From contig NC_088316.1 of the NCBI RefSeq assembly GCF_910592395.1, positions 4,838,001-4,902,000 on the forward strand: a DNA stretch of 64,000 nt, in the 5' to 3' direction. A program made the translations under genes and the position numbers. Below are positions 49,088 to 61,142 of the stretch, one piece after another. Position 1 is the stretch's first letter. Each line of letters begins with the position of its first letter. The notes under the pieces are model-generated. The model had not been told where the DNA came from. It did not search any database and worked only from the letters and a program-made list of their open reading frames with translations. This stretch comes from Lineus longissimus. Lineage: Eukaryota; Nemertea; Pilidiophora; Heteronemertea; Lineidae.

Positions 49088-52000
49088 TCGCCAGGCTTAA
49101 AACTTCGTGTGAAATTCATCTCATCGCTGGATATAATATGCACTAGATCTGGACCTAAACCCTCAGTAATTTTGGAGAAAAAAACAAAATTATGGGTTGC
49201 ATTTTTCGGTGTCACCCTACTGTATTTCTACAAATGAACGAATAGGTTCATCATGTTAATAAGAGAACATAACCTCGCGAGCTGTTCATGACTTTTTGAC
49301 CGATATTATTATCCAAGATGTCCATCCCCTACCTTTTGTGAAAAGGCCAGCCTAGAGCTCGTTAAGAGACGTGAGTTTCAAGATGGATTTCATGTAAGTG
49401 TTGATGGTGCATCGATCCTCGTCCTTGGGTCAATGGTATAGGCTGATTTCGCAACCCATACGAAGAGCTACGAACAACGAAGTAGAAAGTATGTAAATGC
49501 ACTTTATTGACGACTTTTTTCGAAAGTTTCCCCGATTCCTCGTACAAATTAGTACAGAAGATGATTTACGAGTGTCGCGTAAATGAATAAGCACATGGCG
49601 TGATGACACGACAGACCTTCGTCGTTCATACTTTGTCGTTCGTAGGGTTTGCGAAGCCTGCCTAATAGCCTAGGCAGCGAACTGCGAATTTTAACCTACT
49701 AATTAAAGTCAGCAAAAATTGTTAACTTGGTACGCATTTCGTGCTTCGTTTTCGTATCTAGTGTCCCTGAGAAACAAAGGTCGTTAGTGAAATTTAGAAC
49801 ATTTTGGAATACCCTTTAACTCCTTCCTAACAGTCAAAAAAATCCTCACAATATTTTCCTGTTTCGACGCAAAATTAAAAAACTTCAGTTATCACAATCA
49901 AAATGTAACATGACATCCTCCGATTTGGTACATGATTCAAATTCGGGGAGGTTATGCGTTTTTTGGAAATGGAAAAAAATGCCGTGCGACCTTTCGTTTC
50001 TCCAGGGGACCATATGTTATGTATTGATTTCTGACATGTCCGCCCTGACTGATTGTTTCGTCTGTAAAGCAAATGGAAAAGCTGTGTAATTGCCACTGGC
50101 AATGTAACAAGGTTCATTTAGAATGTTCGCATCTGATGTGAGGAATCAGCCGTGTACAACTATTTTGCCTTTTCCGTGGAGACTGCTAGCTTTGATCAGG
50201 GCTTGTCTGAAACCTACTACATGTAAGTATATTTATGGCCATAGGCCAGGTCATGATAGCTACTTGTAGACTGAATAAGAAAATAATTATGGATGCGTTG
50301 ACTAATTAAGCCACAGGAAAAGTTTGAAATGTCTTAGAATAGAATGTCCGGGGAACGAAATAATGCATTTTAATCTCTCTTATATTGGCGGTCATGACAT
50401 TAACAATATACCATACATGTAATCCGTCAGTTACAATTGTGACCGTCACTTTTTTCAGGGAGGCATTTTCTACGTCTACACTGGGCTCGTTTCTTAGAAA
50501 GCATGCACGTTAGGTTACAACATTTTGTTGACAAGTCATTTATGTGTATATTGATGTCCATAAACGACATGCCAAGATGCATTACAGGTGATCACCAGTA
50601 ATTTGGAGCTCGCAATAATGGCCACGCCTTGCTCGCCGTCAATTTGACGTCGATCCCTATGCGTTGATCGTTGTGAACTGGGATACAAGGTTGAATTTGA
50701 CTGCTGTATGAGAACGACTCGACCAATGGAATCGACAGAGAAGAAATCGTCGACGATGTAAGTGCCTCCGATTCTCGGTGAGGGATTAGGCTACACTTTC
50801 GTTAAATGTCGTCGCCATAAACGACCCTAGAAATCGTTTACGCTATTTCGGCCAAATGCCTCAGCTACTTAGAGAAAGAAATCTCCAATGATCATGATGA
50901 TCGTCAAACTAGTCCTCTGGTCCTCTGATCAGTTGTCGTTAGATTATAACTGAATGACCCTATGGAATGATCCTCGCTAATTGATTAGCCTGAAGTGGTC
51001 CTCGCACATTGGTCACGCTGGGACCAACCAATTTCCTTATTGTCAATAACTTCACCAAATTCGGTGATACATCATAGTCTGTTAGAAACAATTCAATATA
51101 AAAGATATAAGTGAATGACAATTTGACACTCCTTTGTCAATTTGTGTGAAAGGAGAATAGCCATAGGTCAATCAATATTTCGCTAAAGACAGAAATGTCA
51201 AGGACGCCGTCAATGGCAAAGGTAGGCTATGGGGCATTCTCCTTCCTACTGGTAAAAACTCATTTCTCGCCAAATAGTATCAAAAACAGGAGCTAATTAC
51301 ATACATGTTATCATATATGATCTCCAGTTGGAGGTTCCCTGTTATACCTGAATGCGCTGTACGTTATGGGAACAAATGTGTTTGATCAATGACATAATAT
51401 TGTACCTTGTAAAGATTGTACTTTAAACATTTCATATACAAAACTCAATAATATCCTCACTAACATTCGGTATTTGCGATGCAGAAGTAGAGACACCACC
51501 AGTGTTTTACCGCTTATCTCTTTCAAGTCACTCTTCGCCTATCTTGCAAAAAAAGATTAAAAAACCAACAACGAAGTCACGCCATTCGTTCATCAGTGTA
51601 ATGAAAGAGTGTTGATTGCCTGATTCATTTCTATTAGATGGCCTGTCCAGTTACGAAAATAAAGGTAAATCCGTTTTTTTACGCAGCAGCCATGAAAAGC
51701 GCCATGTTATCTTGCGTAATGAACCGATCTATTTGGTGCAATTCCCATCCTAACAAGTCGCGTGGGAATGGTTTCTTACAGCAGTTGAGTTGTGTTATTC
51801 AGACGTGACAGGGGTTCTTAAAGGGAAAATGTAGGCATGGGATTTTGGATATCTAATCGACGTGAAGCACCCAGCGTGGTGGCATGGCCCTGTGAAAGAG
51901 TGACCAAGGGTGTTTGATAAAGTTAGCACTGTAATTGATGCTCTGGACCGGAGGTGGGAGTTGAAAATCGCTAGCAAAATCTAAAAAGCTACGTTTTGGT

Positions 52001-52320
52001 TTGGTCACTGCCCATGGGGTTCCAGGACGACACGTTAAGAAGGATGATACTAGTGTTATGAAAGTGTGTCTTAACGTCGATTTTCAATATTCCTGAAAGT
52101 AATACGGCGAACCTTTGGTCGTGACCGTTTTCTTTCTCGTTCAGTAGCGTGTCGGAGATTGCGGCGAAATGAACATGAAAAAACTGAAGACATAAATCAA
52201 GAACCAAATGATGCAACTTTCTCTGGTCATGACGTTTTCATGACGTTATTCATCTTTAATGAGAACCAAGAGAGGGAAACCAACTGAAATGAGCTAAGAA
52301 ATCTAGAGAATTAAAATCCA
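49088..52320. other. No recognisable gene or repeat
   Basis: 3.2 kb of AT-rich sequence with short ORFs only. Confidence 0.4.
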
Positions 52321-52480
52321 TGGTTGCTCGGGGACGCGGAGACGTATTGGTTGGAGTGCTGAACTCCTGACCGACCGAGAAGTCAAGATATCGAATCTCT
52401 TCTAAGTGCACTTTCCCTAATTTGAAGGTACCCTAAGCACTTAGTAGCAGCTCCTATGAGGAGGTATGTAACCCCCTCTC
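52321..52480 (+). repeat. Probable tRNA-derived SINE fragment
   Basis: ATTGGTTGGAGTGCTGAACTCCTGACCG resembles the D-arm to anticodon region of a tRNA, and GATATCGAATCTC (52387) resembles a B box. A non-tRNA body follows (CCTAATTTGAAGGTACCCTAAGCACTT). No target duplication identified. Confidence 0.4.
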
Positions 52481-53379
52481 CCCTCCCGGACTCTGGAATA
52501 ACGAAGGCAGCGCTGATCGAGGGTTGTCTAGCTTGGCACCACGATTTTGGCTGGAACTTGATATCCTAAAGCAATTACAATTCTTTCAAAACGAAGTGAA
52601 TGCCAAGGGTGAGAGTCTTTTGTTTTTTTAGAAAACAACTTAAAAGGTTTTGAAAAAGCATCCGCTTTATTTTGAAGGAGATCATATTGCTCTAAGAGGA
52701 TTTCAAGCCGAAATGGTGGTAGGTATGGTCAAAAATATAGAAGCGAGGCTTAAATATTTTTAGCATGGTCAACCCTTAATTGAGTCAATGGAAAAGCGAT
52801 ATCACGAAAAGTCGAACTTTTTACGAAATGGCCAAATGAAAGAAATATTTTGTCTACCTAAAATGATCATAATTGGGATGTGGCAGATGAAAATATTCGT
52901 ATTTCGTTAAAAAAATATAATTAGCTAGAAAGTTGTGTTCAATGCCTTTTCGAGTGGATTCGGAAAACAATGACAATAGACAATAGACAGGCTACTAAGT
53001 TACGTCACAAATGGTCTATCCACGATGATCATATACGTACGTGCTGGGACCACATTCATTCATTGAAAATTTATGGACGCCGCGGAGTAGTAATCCAGCC
53101 AATTGTGGCTGTCCACACACAAAGGTTTACAATTATTTTTTGAATACAGTGTATAAACACTGTGACTCGGGTGCAAGGAGCAAGACATAAATAGTGATTG
53201 TGTGTGTGATGAATGCAGGTACACAAAAAATCTTATTAGTTTCTAATAAAGTTCTTGGACAGATTGAGGATATCTCTGGATGTCATACTGTCACGCCTAA
53301 TGCCATGTAATAAAAGTGATAGCCGATCAGCTTGAGAAACTGCTCTGAGACGGATGAGGTGATATCGAGAACCATGATC
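52481..53379. other. No recognisable gene
   Basis: AT-rich, nothing recognised. Confidence 0.4.
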
Positions 53380-53416
53380 ATGGCCAATGAGTCGTACAGT
53401 ACGACTCGTTGGCCAT
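53380..53416. repeat. 37-bp near-perfect palindrome
   Basis: Two 18-bp arms (ATGGCCAATGAGTCGTAC and its complement with one mismatch) surround a single A. Confidence 0.85.
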
Positions 53417-55515
53417 ACCACATGAACATAGATTAGAGCGCACATTTTCCGCTTGCCCTGATCAACATTCAATGAAATCTAGTCGGAAGCCACAAAGAAC
53501 GAGAAGGAGATCTACTGTCCTATCGCCGGTGCCAAACTCGCATGACTCGGGTCTCACCTTTGGAAAATGATATAACTTACAATAACGTTAAAAATATGAT
53601 ACCCAAACATTTGTGTATAGCTCGGGATAAGATGTGCCATGAAACTTTACTTCATAAGTTTAATTATGCGACGAAAACGGGGGGAGGGTATATGGTCAGC
53701 TAAACGTAGACTTCTTTGTAGAGGAAGAGCTGGTCTACGGTTGAAATGGGACCATAGCTAACATCGAACTAGGAATGTTGGACTAATGTAATGACAATAT
53801 CTCGTGAGAGTGTAATCAACATGCTGAAGTGATAAGCAAAATAATTGTTATGCTATTGGATTTGTCGGCATCGATCATTGCAGAAATTACATGTACATTT
53901 ACAACAAAGAAAAAATACCACGCGGCATTCAGCATCAATATTTAAAATCGCTAGATCTGGGTAGACATCCACGAAACAAAAATGACAAAAGGTAATTCGA
54001 CTTGGATGACCTAGTTGACAATTCGAATTCCATGAAATTTTTCTATTATGACACACTCAATCAATCACTTCACACGGACGTGCTCGCCCAAATCGTAATG
54101 CCTTTGATCGTATACCCTGCCTCCTTTGAAAACAGGCAGCAAATTGCTCGCTTGCTCATCATGACAGAATACCCATGGGAGTAGATTGTGCCGCAACACA
54201 GCAATATAAATTAACGGGAAACAAGTTAGATAGTGGTTGCATTTTAGGGGAAAGAGTGTACTCGCGATGTCAACCGTTGTAACAGCCAGGTTAGGCAAGG
54301 TGAAATAAAAAAATGATTCTCCCTAGAGTTGGTAAACCGCCCACACCAGTATTTTCGCCGCCTTTTCGATATTTGAATTGTTTTCACTTTTTGCCAACAC
54401 ATGCGTAGCCCAAACTGACAGCCCTTCCGTTATATGAGTATGATTTCTGATTATAAAACTTACAATTCTAGTCTGTGTTAGTGGAGGAGGCATAACGTCA
54501 GTAGGTTGCTGGGTACGGAGTAACGTATTTCCCTTGAAATGTATGGACTCTGACTTTTACCATGAAATAAAAAAATAAAATAAAATGTGCCCCCGCCCCG
54601 GTTTAAAGAAAAGATTCGGACTAGAATTGTTTTAAAATTTTCGGTTGGCCTAAGCTTACAATATTTTGCTCAACAAGATCGCGAGCGATTGTTGATGCCG
54701 TGCTACTCTTTTTGCTTTACCTATCTTCTAATGGCATCGACAAACCACGCAATCGTACTTCTCGTAGATGCCGGCGGCTGGTTTCTTTCCGTCAGAGTAG
54801 GTGCCCAAAAATAGACATGCACTCTTAGGATGCTTAAAGTGACTGTCTGCCCTCTGTATGGTTAAAGGATTTGGAGCAACAATAAAATGCGAAAAATATA
54901 CAAACTTCAGAAAAAGGACAAAAAGCAGGTTTTGTACCAAATGCTTGAAACTATAATCCCTAAAAGGTGGTTCAACGCCGATTAAAGCCCGATGTCTTTG
55001 CCGAGATCTTCGAGCAGAAGTGTTATTGATAGCCATGCGTTGTAACTGAACAAGAGAACGGAGCTCCACTTTCTCACTCGACAGGCTGGATTACGCCTCG
55101 TTCATAAGATTTTCGTTTCGAAATTTAAGAAAGCAATAGTAGTTAAGGGAAACATATTGGTGCTGTGTGCAGTTCGATGCGGGAATTCTTCCCGAGAGAA
55201 ATGTGCTTGGCAGCAACGAATGAAGCTTTATTGCCAGTGTCAAATGTGAAGTGAGATAGATTTCATGTAGGAAAGCGCAGTCTCGGTCGTAGTTGCGGTA
55301 CCAATCTCCTTAGTGAAGCCGATCGTCCTGATGATGCTTTCTCAGTAATCCGGAGCAAGAAAGTGATATGAACTTGACTTCTTCAAAATCTGTATAGTGC
55401 TCGACTGTAAGATCTCAAGGGTCCTTGCCAACAGAGATGCTCTATCTTCCCAGAAATCACCCAAACGAGGCTTTTGATGTGGACAATAGGCTCGATGACT
55501 TGGCTTGGCTTGATC
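53417..55515. other. No recognisable gene
   Basis: 2.1 kb, short ORFs only. Confidence 0.4.
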
Positions 55516-55532
55516 GGGGGGGGGGGGGGGGG
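55516..55532. repeat. Homopolymer run of 17 G
   Basis: Seventeen consecutive G; the longest such run in the window. Confidence 0.9.
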
Positions 55533-58500
55533 CTCTGAACTTCGGGCAGAGGTCTCGCCGGTTGGGTGCTTGTAACGTTAAGTAAAAAAGATAAACATGA
55601 AATTGCGCAACAAGGCTGGTAACATTCAACTTTCTTGCTTTTTCCACATTTATGTACGCTCTCGTGATGTTCTGTCTATAGAGTTCAGATAAACCCATTA
55701 TGTCCCCATTGTGATCAAAACCAAAAAGAGCTAATAGAACATATCAGAACATTTCAGAAGATTATTCAGCAAAACAGTAGTATTGAAGGGAAATTCAAAT
55801 GAAACTCAGATTGGTCGTGGCGCTTTGAGAATATTCTAGCTATTGCGGCTCTAGCAGAAGATATTTATATCGCGTAGCTCGAAAAATGTCTAGAATTCCT
55901 GGCGCCTGCTCTAAAATTCGAGAAACAACTGGCGGGCAATATCTTAAATCAACTTTGCTGAAGCTAGCCGCTAATCGTAACCAACACACTGTATACTGTA
56001 TATACAAGCATTAATATTGTTTAATCATCAATTAAGATTTATTTTTCTGAATGGAAGGTATATGCATCACAGCTCTAAAGTTAACTCAATTTAACTCAAT
56101 TTCACATAATGCCATTTAATTAAGCCAACTTTATAAATACCGCTATATCAAATCAATGCTTGAGCATGTTAGGTAAATGCCAACTGCAAATAAGGTAAAT
56201 ATCGAAAGGTTAATATTTGCATAACATGTCCCAGATTTTGTGTGTAAATTTCAAAGATCAAACAAAAAACTGTTGTTGGACAGCGCGAACGCGATTGGCC
56301 CTCGCTAGCACGAACAATTGATCTCTGAATGATTTTTCTCTCAAAATGTTCTTCAAAATCGATATTTTCTTTTTGGTTTACACGATATGATTGCTCTTCT
56401 TTTTCGATACCACCTCTGTCATAGCATAACGCATTGATTTAAAGAGTCAGACGTGGAAAAGGGAGATAAGCCATTGTTGAATAATGTATGTGGACTATGA
56501 TTTTTATTTTCAAGTATTAGCCAAATCATTCCTTGCCCCACTGTTATAGCGGCTGTACAATTCGGATTATGTTGTGGATGGACTTCATTTTTTTACTTTA
56601 CCTTAAAATTATTTGTTCGATATAAATTCTTGTTCCCGTTTGATATTTTGCGACTACTTTATTTGTTTTTGGCGAGCTGAATTATATTTTACGTGCATAT
56701 TTTGTTTTTCGTTCTCGCCAAATTTTTTTATTATTGCTGTATTCTGTAACTTGTGCCCGATAAAATATTTCGATCTAGCAAAAATTTGTGTGAAAATATT
56801 TTTCGACGGTGCTATTTTATTTTCATTTGTTTATTTTTATGACTAAATATTAGTTCTGGCACTTAGCCACCGTAGACTAGGGTATGTTGTCAGTTCAATT
56901 GAAGTTTACTCTTATTCATCAAGTATCACGAGAGAGATATTTAACCTTAAATCGAAGTCAAAAGTTGAGCCCAACCCTCTAGAAATTAAATATAAATATT
57001 TTCATTCTTAAAGCTATTTCTAGCCATGTTACGAGTGTTACTTCCCCAAACATGCCAAAGCAGAACCAGTCAGAAGCCAAACATGCCTTCGGTCATCGAT
57101 ACGTGTTCTGATTAGGTTATTTGTCGAATCCACCAACTGCAAGACCTTTGGCCATTGTTAATTGGCTTCTTATCATGTGACGACAGCTGACAGTAGAATA
57201 GACCGGATAAATAAATAATTGTACGACTGTTTGGTTCCTATGATTAGTGATTTGGAGTCCATTGCAAACGAATATCAGTGTAACGAAATGTTTAATCCAG
57301 CCGTTAGATCTACACAGTACATTCGTAATACCATGTTGTTTACATCTTAACTAGATCTCTGACAGCCATGATTAAAACCTTGGAAATCTGGTTTATATGT
57401 CTTTAGTTCAATTTGTATAGCTTTATGGTGTCGTTTTCAATGATACGCCGGATAAGCTATGTTCGACGTTTGGTGTGACACTGTTGTTCATCCACCTTCG
57501 TGATGGACCTTTAGAAGAAATGCAGATTTTTTGAATAACCCAATAAACTTATATCATTGTACATATGATGTTCCCGTCCATGCATACTACCCCCAGGTAT
57601 CTATCCGTTCTCCTAAAAACAAAACTATATGTCAGTGAGTGGAAATCGAAATCCCCAATTACCTTTGTTTTTAATGTAAGACGCTCGTCAAGTGTCACTC
57701 CGTAGTTTTTTAATGTACATTGTACAAGCCTTAATTGCCATAAGAAAAACATATCCTTAGCATCTCATGTCACCATGGAGTGAAGTCTTTGGGAAGTGCA
57801 TTCTGCTTTTTTTCATTTATCTATTGTCTGCCGTTTGTGAAATATGAGCACATCAATTTCTGCTATTATCTCCTTGTGTCATTTAGGCTCATCTTCTGTG
57901 CGACATGCGCCTGATTTTGCTGAGACGGGTCACACATGTTTGGGTTTAACTGATACACGAGGATCGGTGTGTTTTTGCATTCTGATGTGTTTGAATGGAA
58001 GTTTGTTGCTTTGTATAGGCAAGTGTTTGCGATGAATTTTATGGAATGAGACTAAAACATAGGATACAATCCCCTTGGTGTTTATTTCTGACTGTACCTT
58101 GGCCTATGGCGTAGTTTACGCATTCAATCCTGCCTGTCTAATCAATAAATTTCGAACGATTCAAATGGAGGTCAAATCTCAGTGGAGTATGATAAATGGT
58201 TTTAAATGTGTGAGTCTACGCACTGTCAACACCAGATGGTGATTAGTTGTATAGTTGTCAGAACCTATACTCCCCCAATCAATATCCTTATTGGATCTGG
58301 GTGAGTTGTTTCGTGTAAGGTGTCTGGCAGAGTAGTTGAGTAAGTGCTCCAGATTGACTTCAAATTGTACAACGAACGTTATTTTTGTCAATTATTTTCC
58401 ATGCAGTCATGCTTCAACCAAAGGTTAATGAGAATCGTTCAATTAAAGTTTTCTCCCGGTTATTTTTTTCATTATCGAGAGAGTAGGCTAAAATTACACA

Positions 58501-59194
58501 GCAAAATTAATAATCACAAAAGTATACTTGTTGACGTAAAATACTGACAGAAATTGTTGATTTTTCGCGAATCTCGAAGAGGAATAGGTGCACCGTATTC
58601 CATGTCATCTCTCTGCAAAGGAGAAACGACGAGTGGATTTTCGGCACGGTTGCGTCCATTATTCATAAACCTCACTCGAAACAAAACCATTTGTAGAAAC
58701 CAGTATTTCGTGATAAATTCTGTTCCAGTTTGTCTTGATCAATTATGGGCCGGAAGGAGAACCCAGTCTGATGAGAATAGGCGAGGACATTCTTGATTGC
58801 CACAGGGAGAATTGGCTTGATCAATGGTGATTGCTACCTTGGCGCTGTACGGCAACGTCAAAACAGAAGAAGCCGAGGAAACAGGGGACCGGGCTGACGT
58901 CATGTCATTGAAGACGTTTTTGTTAAATTTTGCTCGTAACAGGCCCTTTGGCGAGATAGATTCATACGTGAATGGTCTAATGTAGCTCCGTATGTGACCA
59001 TGACCAACCATGGCCATCTGCTTTCTGTGGCGAGGAATCATTAAATCCAATGTTCGTGTGAGGTATCGGGTGATGTGCATCTTCTATTAGAACTGCCCAA
59101 TCGGGATAATCTGAGAATTATATCAGATATACCCATTGGGTGCAACTGCGAACTGTGACCGATCACCATCACCACCAACACCTTGAAACCTCTA
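55533..59194. other. No recognisable gene
   Basis: 3.7 kb. A 77-codon plus-strand ORF at 56613-56846 is rich in Phe, Ile and Cys because the DNA is T-rich; it is not taken as a membrane protein. Confidence 0.4.
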
Positions 59195-59340
59195 GCACGA
59201 ACATTGGTTATGCCACGTCTGAGAAATTGGGGTCCCGAGTTCGATTTTCGGTCGGTCCCGCTATGCTCATGTGAAAGAGAGTGACTCTCTTCGACAGCGT
59301 AGGTTTCCTCCGGGATCTCCAGTTTTCTCCTACTTACAAT
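59195..59340 (+). repeat. Probable tRNA-derived SINE fragment
   Basis: AGTTCGATTTTC (59238) resembles a B box. It is followed by GGTTTCCTCCGGGATCTCC and AGTTTTCTCCTAC (59302-59332), a tail module that also appears at 14290. Confidence 0.45.
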
Positions 59341-60229
59341 ATAATCACCCAATACTGTTTATAGACTGAGCTACTAATGTCCTTGTTGACCCTCAGCTCT
59401 CAACTCAATATTTTATTTTATCTGTTAAAGAATCCCATGCTCTTTACAGGAATAACATGTTGAAATATCAGACAGTGTATAGCAAATAATATTCGCCACT
59501 CGATCAAACAATTATTGTCGAGTAGATAAGGCAAACAATCTCACTAGAAACCACTTTTCTACAATAATCTCTCAAATATTGTATAATTAGATCTTAATCT
59601 ACATGTAAATATCTTATCGGGGTTTTCTACCAAGATCGGCCTTTCGGGCCAGATTTTCTTTCGACTCGGGCAAAGGTCAGGTAAAATCAACTTAAAGGCG
59701 TACGCCATCCTCAAAGAGAGCTTAATCAAGTGTTGCTGGAAGAGATGACGCAATTTATACATTTTTATCACAATATCATTTCTTCGGATTACTGTAAAAT
59801 TAATGAGCACGTGTCAAACATGTCAAAGTGATTGAATAAACTCATTTGACTCATAAATAAAACAGGATTAACTTCAGGATGAGTGTATCATAATGCCTTT
59901 TTTACTCTCATTATAGATCTAAGACTTTATTCAAAGGTTAAAGTTTACGATTTAGGTAATACCTTTGATGAAGCCGGGCGCGGGATCTATTGTTCGCCAG
60001 GTGCTTTCATCAAGTTTGTTTGTTTGCTTTTGCTGGTTTAGGCCTATCCGCTAACCCAAGAAAACCTGTTTTGGAGGGATCGATGTTATCAAAATTTGCT
60101 TCGATAACTATTTGGTAAGACAGTAAAACAATGTGAATTTAGGTCTGAAGTTTTTTTAAACTAAGGAAAGGGGCAAAATAGCGTAATCATGGCAAGTTTG
60201 TGCGGCAAATAGCATTACACCAGTAAGCC
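59341..60229. other. No recognisable gene
   Basis: AT-rich, nothing recognised. Confidence 0.4.
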
Positions 60230-60239
60230 ATAGACGAAC

Positions 60240-61132
60240 CGGCGGGCAGAAAATGCATGCTGCATACCGTCTGCAGACTGGGGGTTTTCTCATGAGTCAA
60301 TAGAATCTAAGGTTTGGAATTAGGGGACCATATCAGTAGTTGCTTTGCGCCAATTTTTTTCAAAGTTTGTTTTCTTATATTTGAATTACCTGTGAATCAT
60401 CTTGCGGGAAGATTTTTTTGGGTGTGCATGACAGATGACGTACTTAATCCAGAACATGTATATTGTATCGGCCTGTTGTGCCTCGTGCGCCTGGTTGATT
60501 GGCCGGCAAGGTTGGGTTCGTTTCAAAGGCAGCATTTCATGATAAAAAGTGCTGAATGACATGGGTAAATATAATTAAAGATAACAGAATGAAGAAACCC
60601 AGGGAACAGAAAACCATTGTATATCAAACACCCACCTTGACAGTTCTCCTCTGTCTCTTGATGTTAAGTGAAAATACCGGCCTCTTTGACATTCTAAACA
60701 GGTGTTGTTAGGCCAAATAAAAAATGTTTTCAGGCAAATGTTTATTACTACAGTCCTGGTCACAAGATACACCCTAGCTGATTAGCATCATGTAGGCCCT
60801 ACGTGCTAAATCCGTGCGAGTCACACATACATGTAGCGTGCCAGTGGATACACCCCAACTCGTGGTGTATCGCAAAGCCTGTTTGCACAACGGCCTAGAT
60901 AATCTTTGTTCTACCGTTTGGCATTTACCTGAAATGGCCTCTTATTTTTTAGTGTGAAAATCACATGGCAACTGTTGAGATGGTCCCCTAATTCCAGATC
61001 TTAATTTTAATACAGAAGTTGGCTGAAAGCAACTGCTGATATGGTCCCCTAATTCCAGACCTTAGATTCTATTGACTCATGAGAAAACCCCCAGTCTGCA
61101 GACGGTATGCAGCATGCATTTTCTGCCCGCCG
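60240..61132. mobile_element. Mutator-like (MULE-type) non-autonomous DNA transposon, 893 bp
   Basis: Terminal inverted repeats of 107 bp (60240-60346 and 61026-61132) start CGGCGGGCAGAAAATG and differ at only two positions. A perfect 10-bp direct repeat ATAGACGAAC flanks it (60230-60239 and 61133-61142). Nine to eleven bp duplications with long inverted ends are typical of Mutator-like elements. Part of the right arm is duplicated internally (60969-61002 against 61030-61063). No transposase; the internal 81-codon ORF has no recognised domain. Confidence 0.9.
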
Positions 61133-61142
61133 ATAGACGAAC

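Noticed and set aside
56613-56846. Small hydrophobic membrane protein
   Set aside because: The hydrophobicity follows from T-rich DNA; no start context, splice signals or conservation can be shown.
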